Shown in pieces: positions 14,123 to 20,491 of a stretch of DNA of 20,491 bases (position 1 is its first letter; every line of letters begins with the position of its first letter). A model generated the notes under the pieces. That model searched no databases. It worked only from the letters and a program-made list of their open reading frames with translations, and was not told the DNA's origin. Origin of the DNA: Gammaproteobacteria bacterium (lineage in GTDB: Bacteria; Pseudomonadota; Gammaproteobacteria; Eutrophobiales; Eutrophobiaceae); contig JACVQI010000007.1 of the NCBI GenBank assembly GCA_015661095.1, positions 1 to 20,491 on the forward strand. The letters are read 5' to 3'. The position numbers were made by a program, and so were the translations under genes.

Positions 14123-16384
14123 TCAACCGGAATAACAGCCAGCATGATCGCTGGGTTTGTAATTAGTGATATAGGGTAACAACGGCAGTTCCGGACAATT
14201 ACCACTGAACAGGCGTGGATGTCTTGATAACCAGCCGATATCTTCCGGGGTAATGAATTTTACCGGCTGAATGCCGCTGTCTCGCATCATGGCTGACCAA
14301 AGCTGCAAGGCCCCGGTTGCCCCGGTGAACCTGGTGGGGCGATTGTCATCATAACCGACCCAGGTCACCGCCAGCAGGTTGTCGCCAAACCCGGCAAACC
14401 AACTGTCACGCAGGTCATTGGTCGTGCCGGTTTTCCCCGCCAGTGGTAAATATTCGGCCATCGTCGTTTGCAAGGACCGCGCCGTCCCCCCGGCCACAAC
14501 TTCTGTCAAAATGTGGTTCACCAGAAACACCGGCCCCGGTTCCAGTGCCTGTTTCACCTGCAAGCCATAACGCTGCAAGGGCTTGTTATCGCTGTCCAGA
14601 ACGGCACTGATGCTGTTTAAGGGTGATTGAAAGCCGCCGTTGGCGATGGTCTGATACATTTGCGTTACTTCCATGGGCGTTAATTCTACCGAACCCAGTA
14701 ACAGGGAGGGAAATTTTTCCAATTTGCGATCGATACCGGCCTTAAGCAACGTCCCGATCACCTTATCGAGTCCAAGTTGCAGGCCGAGATGCACGGTAGC
14801 CAGGTTATAGGAATGTTTCAAGGCATCATACAGATACACCGTGCCGTGGCTGACCTTGTCATAGTTTTCCGGCTTCCAGACCGAACCATTCTCCAGTTTG
14901 AGCGTGAGGTTCGTATCCTCTAGCGGCGTCAATAAACTGTATTGCTGGGGAGCGGACAACGCGGTCAGATAGATGATGGGTTTGATCAACGAGCCGATCG
15001 GCCGTCGCGCATCGAGCGCCCGGTTGAAACTGCCTGGATCGGCATTGCTGCCGCCGATCAAAGACAGGATATCTCCGGTCCCGGTCCGTATGATGACAGC
15101 CGCCATCTGTATTTTTCCGCCCGAGCGGGCGGTTTTGCGCTGCAATTCCGCCAGTTTCCGGCTCGCATTGACCTGCGCCTGTCTGTGGATGGTGGTATCC
15201 AGAGTGGTAAAGATTTTCAGACCGGCATCCTGCAAGTCCGTCATGGTGTAATCGCGTAATAAGTGCCGCCTGACCAGATCCAGGAAAGCGGGATATTTGG
15301 CGCTGGTCCACGCGGGCTTAGCGATGACATTCAATGAAAGACGTTGCGCAACATCCGCATCCTGTCTGGACAGGTATCCCTGCTCAACCATGTTGTCCAG
15401 TACCAGATCGCGCCGTTGTTGCGCGCGATCGGGGTGCTTTCTGGGATCGTAATAGGTCGCACCCCGGACCAGCGCTACCACCAACGCCAGTTGATCATTA
15501 TTCAATTCAGCGAGTGGTCTACCGTAATAAAATTCCGCCGCGGTACCGAATCCATGTATTGCCCTGGCGCCATGCTGGCCGAGATAAATTTCATTGCAAT
15601 AGGCGGTCAGGATCTCCTGTTTGGAGTAGTGGCGCTCAAGCAACAAAGCCATCGCCATTTCATTCAGTTTGCGCCAGAACGTCCGTTCGCGGCTTAAAAA
15701 ATAATTTTTCACCAGTTGCTGGGTTAAAGTACTACCTCCCTGGGCGACTTTTGCCTTGCGGATATTGGTGTATAACGCCCGCAATATACCGCGAAAATCG
15801 AGCCCGTGATGCCGGTAAAACCCTCGATCTTCCATCGCCAGCAATGCTTTGACTAAAAATTCGGGTATCTCATCGTCCTGGAGCAGTATCCGATCCTCAT
15901 TATGCTGAGGATAGATCTTACCGATCAGTTCCGGTTCCAGCCTGACGACGCCAACCGGGCTGGCGGTATCTAAATCGATGATTTCCCCGATTTGACCTTC
16001 CTGGAAATCGATCCGTAACGACCTGGCTGCCTCCTTACCGGTCCAGTAGGTGAATGGCCGGGTGATGAATGCGATGCTGTTTTGTTGTTCCCTGAATCGA
16101 CCGGAATGATGCAAGCGTTCATCCGCCACGTAACCCAGCGCGGATAAATTTTCCACTAATAAAGTTTTCGTCATCGGTAATCCGGCATACAGTTCGATCG
16201 GGCTGGCATAGACACGCGCCGGCAAGGACCATCGCTTGCCTTCGAACTCTTTTTGTATCCACGCATCCAGCCACAAAAGATAAACGCCGGTGGTACATAC
16301 GAGGATGATTGATAACTGCACACACCAGAGTAGATACGGCGTAACAGACTGGATTATTTTTCGAGAACGCCTGGGTTTAGCCAA
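14123..16384 (-). CDS. mrcB: Penicillin-binding protein 1B, bifunctional
   Basis: A class A penicillin-binding protein that polymerises glycan strands and crosslinks their peptides in the periplasm. The 753 residues show a short basic cytoplasmic N-terminus (KPRRSRK), one membrane segment (~17-39) and a UB2H-like region (~60-150). The glycosyltransferase domain has catalytic E185 in AMEDRGFYRHHGLD, plus GGSTLTQQLVKNYFL. The transpeptidase domain has S465-L-I-K468, S525-Y-N and K651-T-G. It resembles E. coli PBP1b throughout but lacks the long Gln-rich C-terminal tail. The start is a TTG at 16384, and no strong ribosome-binding site is visible. The TPR lipoprotein follows after seven bases, forming a synthase-activator pair. 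Confidence 0.95.
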   Translation of the reverse strand: MAKPRRSRKIIQSVTPYLLWCVQLSIILVCTTGVYLLWLDAWIQKEFEGKRWSLPARVYASPIELYAGLPMTKTLLVENLSALGYVADERLHHSGRFREQQNSIAFITRPFTYWTGKEAARSLRIDFQEGQIGEIIDLDTASPVGVVRLEPELIGKIYPQHNEDRILLQDDEIPEFLVKALLAMEDRGFYRHHGLDFRGILRALYTNIRKAKVAQGGSTLTQQLVKNYFLSRERTFWRKLNEMAMALLLERHYSKQEILTAYCNEIYLGQHGARAIHGFGTAAEFYYGRPLAELNNDQLALVVALVRGATYYDPRKHPDRAQQRRDLVLDNMVEQGYLSRQDADVAQRLSLNVIAKPAWTSAKYPAFLDLVRRHLLRDYTMTDLQDAGLKIFTTLDTTIHRQAQVNASRKLAELQRKTARSGGKIQMAAVIIRTGTGDILSLIGGSNADPGSFNRALDARRPIGSLIKPIIYLTALSAPQQYSLLTPLEDTNLTLKLENGSVWKPENYDKVSHGTVYLYDALKHSYNLATVHLGLQLGLDKVIGTLLKAGIDRKLEKFPSLLLGSVELTPMEVTQMYQTIANGGFQSPLNSISAVLDSDNKPLQRYGLQVKQALEPGPVFLVNHILTEVVAGGTARSLQTTMAEYLPLAGKTGTTNDLRDSWFAGFGDNLLAVTWVGYDDNRPTRFTGATGALQLWSAMMRDSGIQPVKFITPEDIGWLSRHPRLFSGNCPELPLLPYITNYKPSDHAGCYSG

Positions 16385-16454
16385 ACTTTATACCGATCCG
16401 GACATCGATGCTAACTCATTGATAATTGATGGAAATATATCGGTTAGAAGGGGG

Positions 16455-16489
16455 GTTAAAAAAATAAGGGCTCCTGATATAGGAGCCCT
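16455..16489 (-). terminator. Intrinsic terminator of the lysine-rich protein gene
   Basis: On the minus strand a perfect nine-base stem AGGGCTCCT/AGGAGCCCT with a five-base loop is followed by TTATTTTTTT. It lies 33 bases after the TAA at 16522 that ends the second frame of the lysine-rich gene, supporting that frame as the true end. Confidence 0.9.
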
Positions 16490-16521
16490 CTTCAGTATTG
16501 CGTTCAGGCTTCACGATTTCG

Positions 16522-16759
16522 TTACATCCTTGCCTGTTCAGCCAATTTTCTGGCCATCTCATGAAGTCTTTCTCGCCTGGCCCTGATTGCCGCTCTGACT
16601 TCCTTTCTGCGTTTACTATCGCTGGCGATAGTGATCAGAGGCCTGCTGATTTTTTTTGTAGATTTACTATCTACGTCTTTTTTTGGCTACTTTCTTTTTG
16701 GCTACTTTTTTCTTCGCCTTCTTCGCTACTTTCTTTTTCGCTGCTTTTTTCTTTGCCAT
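16522..16759 (-). pseudogene. Lysine-rich histone H1-like small protein, frameshifted in a poly-A run
   Basis: From the ATG at 16759 the frame encodes a repetitive peptide, MAKKKAAKKKVAKKAKKK and onward, and meets a stop at 16667 after 30 residues. If one A of the seven-A run near 16679-16685 is skipped, reading continues as DVDSKSTKKISRPLITIASD, then a basic Arg/Ala-rich helix, ending KLAEQARM at a TAA (16524-16522). The joined protein would be about 78 residues. The Lys-Ala repeat resembles the tails of bacterial histone H1-like DNA-binding proteins, so DNA or RNA binding is a guess from charge. GGGGAG precedes the ATG at good spacing, and promoter and terminator fit the longer form. A sequencing error, transcript slippage or true decay could each explain the break. 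Confidence 0.65.
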
Positions 16760-16835
16760 GATATTTGACTCCCCATTAACAGTTAAAAGGAACAACTCTC
16801 TTCATTTACTACAACAACGGTACAACTAGGTAAGT

Positions 16836-16865
16836 ATTATAGTAAGGTTTTTTAATAATTTACAA
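16836..16865 (-). promoter_or_regulatory. Promoter of the lysine-rich protein gene
   Basis: On the minus strand TTGTAA (16865-16860) and a perfect TATAAT (16841-16836) are 18 bases apart, and the sequence upstream is very A+T-rich, like an UP element. The predicted leader is about 70 bases. The rest of the 16760-16994 spacer shows no gene and no clear terminator for the gene to its right. Confidence 0.6.
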
Positions 16866-16994
16866 ATTATTTTTGAAAATATTTTTGTACGAGAGATTTT
16901 TTTGCGCATGACATCGTAAGAATTCACACCGCATGTTGTAACAAAATTGTCTCATACTGAATCACGATCAGTGCAATAGATCACGTCTGTTGCT

Positions 16995-18032
16995 TCATAT
17001 CACGACAGTAACCATTTCACTCACGCAGTTGTTGCGCCCGTGTAATGTCTCTGTTTTCGACTTGGGATCAGCATCATCCGGAAGCCCGACAATCCGTCGC
17101 AGTATCGCGCAGGCGGAAGCGGCATGTCCCAAGTTCTGCCAGCGGCACATTTCGATAAGAGATGGCAAAGAACGCTCGCGCAAACGCTGCAATATGGCAA
17201 TATCTCGCTTTTCCGTCAGGCTGATGAGCACAGCGAGGGCTTTATTACGGTCACTCCAGACCACTGAGTTCAGCATGTCAATGAAGGGATCTGGCTGGAT
17301 TTTAATCCCTTGTTCTGGATTCGCATTTGCATATTCGGCGATGACAGCCAGGGCTCGAGTAGCGTTATTTCTTACTTCATCAGCCGGATCTTGCACTGCC
17401 CACGCCAATTCGTCCGTGATCCCCGCCTTAGCTTGCGCATACCCAAGCACGTGCGCGGCGATGGCACGATGATGAGCATTCGCGGTCTCATGTAGTACCT
17501 GGCGCAGTAAGTCGTGGTAGTGCGCGGCATAGGCAATAAAATTCTCCTGGATGGAACGGAGCGGAGCATATTCAGACAAAGAATGCCCGTGGGAGCGGTC
17601 TTCACCGCCTTTACCGCTCTGGACAACCTCCATTAATTTAATCATAGACTCTTCATAACTATGTTCTACTTCCGGCGGCAGCGTGACCTCGCCTGCCGGC
17701 GCTGCGTGATACTTGGGTGTATTGCCCGACTGCTCTTCGACACCGACATAGACTATGGATAACCCCTCGTTATCGCAGCAGACCAGGCTGATCTCGACTT
17801 TGGTGACGCCGAGCGTTGTCGGCATCCCGGTGCGTAGTGAATCCAACGGGATCTGCGGCGGACTATCCCCTTCCTTGAACGGCAGCAACGCCTGGATCCT
17901 GCTTTCAGGAATAATTCGTAAACCATAGAAATCCACCGTTCCGATAACAGGAAAATCCGGGATTTGCGCTTCTGCGACAGGAAGAAATAGTAGGAACCAT
18001 GAAGCCAGACAGGTTAATAGTCTATGCCTCAT
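16995..18032 (-). CDS. Secreted protein with POTRA-like start and HEAT-like repeats
   Basis: A 345-residue exported protein I cannot name. Residues 1-22 are a signal peptide (LLTCLASWFLLFLPVAEA, cleavage near AEA-Q). Residues ~24-105 start FPVIGTVDFYGLRIIPESRI and continue LPFKEGDSPP, which resembles the opening of a POTRA domain (G-x-x-x-I/V-P-x-x-x-I, F-x-x-G-D), and end in a strand-rich part with CCDNEGLSIVYVGVEE. A low-complexity linker follows (~110-155). From ~165 to ~320 lie alpha-helical HEAT-like repeats, best seen as HRAIAAHVLGYAQAKAGITDELAWAVQDPADEVRNNATRALAVIA. A periplasmic or surface scaffold role is possible, but no partner is evident. It follows adk by 44 bases on the same strand and may share its transcript. 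Confidence 0.8.
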   Translation of the reverse strand: MRHRLLTCLASWFLLFLPVAEAQIPDFPVIGTVDFYGLRIIPESRIQALLPFKEGDSPPQIPLDSLRTGMPTTLGVTKVEISLVCCDNEGLSIVYVGVEEQSGNTPKYHAAPAGEVTLPPEVEHSYEESMIKLMEVVQSGKGGEDRSHGHSLSEYAPLRSIQENFIAYAAHYHDLLRQVLHETANAHHRAIAAHVLGYAQAKAGITDELAWAVQDPADEVRNNATRALAVIAEYANANPEQGIKIQPDPFIDMLNSVVWSDRNKALAVLISLTEKRDIAILQRLRERSLPSLIEMCRWQNLGHAASACAILRRIVGLPDDADPKSKTETLHGRNNCVSEMVTVVI

Positions 18033-18076
18033 TGCTTGTCCGCTTCGGTAGCGGGCAGGGGTGTAAAGGCGATAAC

Positions 18077-18733
18077 TTAAGCCGATAATCCAGCGATGAT
18101 ACTATCCTTGATCTTCTGGATGTCCTGCATACCGCTCACGCGGATGAATTTCGGCGCCTTGCCTGCTTGTTTAGAGGACAAACGTGTGTAGTAATCAATT
18201 AAGGGTGATGTTTGCTGGTGATATACCTTTAATCGATTCATTACCGTTTCCTCTTTGTCATCCTCTCTTTGCACGAGTGGTTCACCGGTCTCATCATCAA
18301 CTCCCGGTGTTTTCGGCGGATTAAAAATGACGTGATATGTTCTACCGGACGCCAGATGCGCACGCCGTCCACTCATACGCCTGACGATTTCCTCGTCGTC
18401 GGCCTGTATCTCAACGATAAAGTCTATGGTTATTCCCTCCGCGGCCATCCCTTCCGCCTGCGCAATCGTCCGCGGAAACCCATCGAACAGATAGCCCTGC
18501 TTACAGTCTTTCTCCATTATCCGTTCCTTGACGAGTTTCAATATCAAGTCATCGGATACCAGCTCCCCGGCATCCATCACCTTTTTGGCCTCCCGGCCCA
18601 GAGGACTACCGGCCTTGACCGCCGCTCTCAACATATCCCCCGTTGAGATCTGGGGGATATTGAATTTTTGCTTGATATAATTCGCCTGAGTGCCCTTGCC
18701 GGCGCCGGGTGGGCCTAATAAAATGATTTTCAT
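18077..18733 (-). CDS. adk: Adenylate kinase
   Basis: Adk catalyses ATP + AMP to 2 ADP in the cytoplasm and sets the adenylate balance. The 218 residues match the long-LID form. The P-loop is GPPGAGKGT (7-15), the AMP site has STGDMLRAAV, and GYLFDGFPRT is the family signature. A LID of about 38 residues (RRAHLASGRTYHVIFNPPKTPG) lacks the four cysteines of zinc-binding variants, as in other Gammaproteobacteria. AGGAGGG precedes the ATG at ideal spacing. The gene is divergent from the Mth938-domain gene, 65 bases apart. Confidence 0.98.
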   Translation of the reverse strand: MKIILLGPPGAGKGTQANYIKQKFNIPQISTGDMLRAAVKAGSPLGREAKKVMDAGELVSDDLILKLVKERIMEKDCKQGYLFDGFPRTIAQAEGMAAEGITIDFIVEIQADDEEIVRRMSGRRAHLASGRTYHVIFNPPKTPGVDDETGEPLVQREDDKEETVMNRLKVYHQQTSPLIDYYTRLSSKQAGKAPKFIRVSGMQDIQKIKDSIIAGLSA

Positions 18734-18781
18734 ATTTTCAATCCCTCCTAATCTGTTATCGTAGGAAATAATTTAACAAAG

Positions 18782-18787
18782 TATAAT
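18782..18787 (+). promoter_or_regulatory. -10 box of the Mth938-domain gene
   Basis: A perfect TATAAT ends 11 bases before the ATG at 18799. A start 6-8 bases downstream would give an mRNA with almost no leader. The -35 region is poor, so this promoter is tentative. Confidence 0.4.
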
Positions 18788-18798
18788 TGTCCCGAAAA

Positions 18799-19188
18799 AT
18801 GAAGATCGAACTTGATAACTACGCGCACGGAAGAAACAGGATCAAGTCATATTCGGCTGGTTGCGTCGTAATCTCAGACAAAGTATTTAACTCCAACCTC
18901 ATTTTGTCACCTGATACCATTATTGACGATAGGTTGCCAGATAACATAACTCAACTCAAACTGGATGATCTCGATCAAATTATCGGGCTGGATCCCGAAG
19001 TGGTGTTATTAGGGACCGGCGCTGTATTACAGTTTCCAGAGCAAGCCATAATGGCTTTTTTCAAAACCCGTAAGGTCGGTTTTGAAGTCATGGACACCGG
19101 CGCTGCGTGCCGGGCATATAACGTATTGATGGTGGAAGACAGGCGGGTAGTGGCTGCCTTATTTATGATAGAAGCGCTGGCCGCCTGA
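18799..19188 (+). CDS. Mth938-domain (DUF498/NDUFAF3-like) protein
   Basis: A 129-residue protein of the Mth938-like family, related to mitochondrial complex I assembly factor NDUFAF3. It starts MKIELDNYAHGRNRIKSYSAG, continues through LDPEVVLLGTGAVLQFPEQ and ends VEDRRVVAALFMIEAL. The glycine-rich VLLGTG turn and the GFEVMDTGAACRAYNVLMVEDRRVVAALF stretch are the family core. Bacterial members have no firmly known reaction. The ATG is chosen over a TTG four codons upstream because homologues begin near M-K-I-E. No ribosome-binding site precedes it and a -10 box sits close by, so translation from a near-leaderless message is likely. Its stop lies only seven bases from the stop of rpoS, which it meets head-on. 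Confidence 0.9.
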   Translation: MKIELDNYAHGRNRIKSYSAGCVVISDKVFNSNLILSPDTIIDDRLPDNITQLKLDDLDQIIGLDPEVVLLGTGAVLQFPEQAIMAFFKTRKVGFEVMDTGAACRAYNVLMVEDRRVVAALFMIEALAA

Positions 19189-19195
19189 ATCCGAC

Positions 19196-20215
19196 TCAAT
19201 TCTCACTGAACAGGGCATCTACGGAAAATCCCTCCCGTTCCAGTATCATTCTGAGCCGTTTGATGGCTTCAATCTGTATCTGTCTGACCCGTTCCCTGGT
19301 TACACCCAGTTCGGCGCCGATTTCCTCGAGGGTCGCCACTTCACTGCCATGTAACCCGAAACGGCGTTCGACGACGGCGCATTGTTTATCGCTCAACTGG
19401 CTGAGCCAGATATCGATATGTTTCTGTACGTCGCTGTTCTGTAATAACAGTGACGGGTCAAGATTTTGTTCATCCGGTATGGTATCCAGCAGGGACTTTT
19501 CGGATTCATCGCGCGCCGGCATATCCATGGAAGTGACCCGTTCATTCAAGCCAATCATGCGTTTCACTTCATCAATAGGCCGGTCCAGCAATTCGGCCAC
19601 ATCTTCGGAGTTTGGCTCGCGATCCAGGGTTTGCGAGAGTTTTCTGGCCGCCCGCAGGTAGATATTGATCTCCTTGACGACATGTATCGGCAGCCGGACA
19701 GTACGGGTCTGGTTCATCAGCGCCCGTTCTATCGTCTGCCTGATCCACCAGGTGGCGTAGGTTGAAAAGCGGAAGCCTCTCTCGGGATCAAACTTCTCCA
19801 CCGCCCGGATCAGACCGAGATTCCCTTCTTCGATGAGATCCAACAGGGCCAGTCCCCGGTTCATATATCGCCTGGCAATCTTTACCACCAGGCGCAGGTT
19901 GCTCTCGATCATGCGTTTGCGGGAATCCAGATCACCTTTTCTGGCCCGGCGCGAGAAATATACCTCCTCTTCGGCGGTCAGCAGCGGCGAGAATCCGATT
20001 TCGCTTAGATATAACCTGGTAGCATCCAGATCACCTTCGGTAAGCGCCTCAAAACTCGTGGCCTCTTCCTTGACTTCCGCTGCTACTACTACCGCTTCAT
20101 CCGCCTCGACGGATTGCTCATCAAAACCATCGTCCCCGAGCAGGAGGTCCTCTTCATCGCCCTCATCGATTTCGTCGGTTTCGGATTTAGTTTCGGATAT
20201 TTTATTTGTAGACAT
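19196..20215 (-). CDS. rpoS: RNA polymerase sigma factor RpoS (sigma S)
   Basis: The general stress and stationary-phase sigma factor. The 339 residues show an acidic N-terminal extension (1-~60), region 1.2 (DATRLYLSEIGFSPLL), region 2 (~95-165: MIESNLRLVVKIARRYMNRG, LLDLIEEGNLGLIRAVEKFD, FSTYATWWIRQTIERALM), region 3 (~175-250) and region 4 (~265-330: LSDKQCAVVERRFGL, TLEEIGAELGVTRERVRQIQ, helix-turn-helix for the -35 box). RpoS rather than RpoD is supported by size, the ALLDLIEEGNLGL signature and its place after nlpD. The ATG lies three bases after the nlpD stop with no clear ribosome-binding site. In E. coli the main rpoS promoter lies within nlpD, which here is mostly outside the window. 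Confidence 0.97.
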   Translation of the reverse strand: MSTNKISETKSETDEIDEGDEEDLLLGDDGFDEQSVEADEAVVVAAEVKEEATSFEALTEGDLDATRLYLSEIGFSPLLTAEEEVYFSRRARKGDLDSRKRMIESNLRLVVKIARRYMNRGLALLDLIEEGNLGLIRAVEKFDPERGFRFSTYATWWIRQTIERALMNQTRTVRLPIHVVKEINIYLRAARKLSQTLDREPNSEDVAELLDRPIDEVKRMIGLNERVTSMDMPARDESEKSLLDTIPDEQNLDPSLLLQNSDVQKHIDIWLSQLSDKQCAVVERRFGLHGSEVATLEEIGAELGVTRERVRQIQIEAIKRLRMILEREGFSVDALFSEN

Positions 20216-20218
20216 TGA

Positions 20219-20491
20219 TCAGGATCGTTGTGCCGGGAGATAACGCATGGGATCTACAGGCTTGCCATCTTTGCGGATTTCAAAATGTAATAACGGTTTG
20301 CCGTTGTTGCCGATGCCCATAGTAGCTATCTTCTGGCCACTGGCTACTTGCATTCCTTCCTCTATAAAGAGATTGTCGTTATGAGCATAAGCACTTAAGT
20401 AAGTATCATTATGTTTGATGATGATAAGCTTACCATAGCCTAAAAGTCCACTACCGCTATAGACAACTTCACCATCCGCGGCAACACCCTC
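20219..20491 (-). CDS. nlpD: NlpD-like murein hydrolase activator, C-terminal part
   Basis: The last 90 residues of a LytM/M23-domain lipoprotein, cut by the window edge. The readable part starts EGVAADGEVVYSGSGLLGYG and shows KLIIIKHNDTYLSAYAHND, EEGMQVASGQKIATMG and LLHFEIRKDGKPVDPMRYLP. This matches E. coli NlpD, which does not cut murein itself but activates the amidase AmiC at the division septum. The catalytic HxH of active M23 peptidases is replaced by LHFEI, consistent with a non-catalytic activator. The stop lies three bases before rpoS. The lipoprotein signal and LysM domain expected upstream are not in view. Confidence 0.95.
   Translation of the reverse strand, partial: EGVAADGEVVYSGSGLLGYGKLIIIKHNDTYLSAYAHNDNLFIEEGMQVASGQKIATMGIGNNGKPLLHFEIRKDGKPVDPMRYLPAQRS

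Noticed and set aside
1..20491. CRISPR array, insertion sequence or phage/defence cluster
   Set aside because: No regularly spaced long direct repeats, transposase, integrase or defence-type genes are visible. The repeats found are small hairpins or tRNA pieces.

Overview
The window reads as the chromosome of a gammaproteobacterium of moderate G+C, not placed further. On the minus strand it carries the order tRNA-fMet, rimP, nusA, infB, rbfA, truB, rpsO, pnp, and separately nlpD followed directly by rpoS. Both arrangements are hallmarks of Gammaproteobacteria. PBP1b with a neighbouring TPR lipoprotein fits the same group.

Layout from left to right. At 1-455 (minus) lies the start of a P-loop ATPase whose reading frame has no usable start codon, followed by a MAPEG-family membrane protein (598-984). 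At 1030-1223 is a compact, gene-free element made of nested hairpins. From 3316 down to 1235 and from 9714 down to 3449 runs the translation, transcription-elongation and RNA-decay cluster pnp, rpsO, truB, rbfA, infB, nusA, rimP. It has good sigma70-type promoters in front of rimP and rpsO and a terminator-like hairpin in the rimP leader. Upstream are an initiator tRNA gene with its own promoter and terminator, and a damaged second copy of the tRNA 3' half.

The middle holds a complete AmmeMemoRadiSam set: amrS on the minus strand and a fused amrB-amrA gene divergent from it. After that come a lone VOC-fold protein, a non-coding stretch with three hairpins sharing a TCCT/AGGA loop, and a two-gene unit of a Pro-rich TPR lipoprotein (LpoP-like) and PBP1b (mrcB).

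The right part holds a very lysine-rich small basic protein split by a one-base frameshift in a poly-A run, a secreted protein with a POTRA-like start and HEAT-like repeats, adenylate kinase, a Mth938-domain protein probably read from a near-leaderless mRNA, rpoS, and the 3' end of nlpD.

Most of the window is conserved housekeeping. No CRISPR array, insertion sequence, phage gene or defence cassette was seen, and no gene-free stretch exceeds about 300 bases. The parts most worth a second look are the two GGA-loop hairpin regions, the tRNA remnant, the fused AmrB-AmrA gene and the two frame breaks in A-runs, which could be assembly errors.
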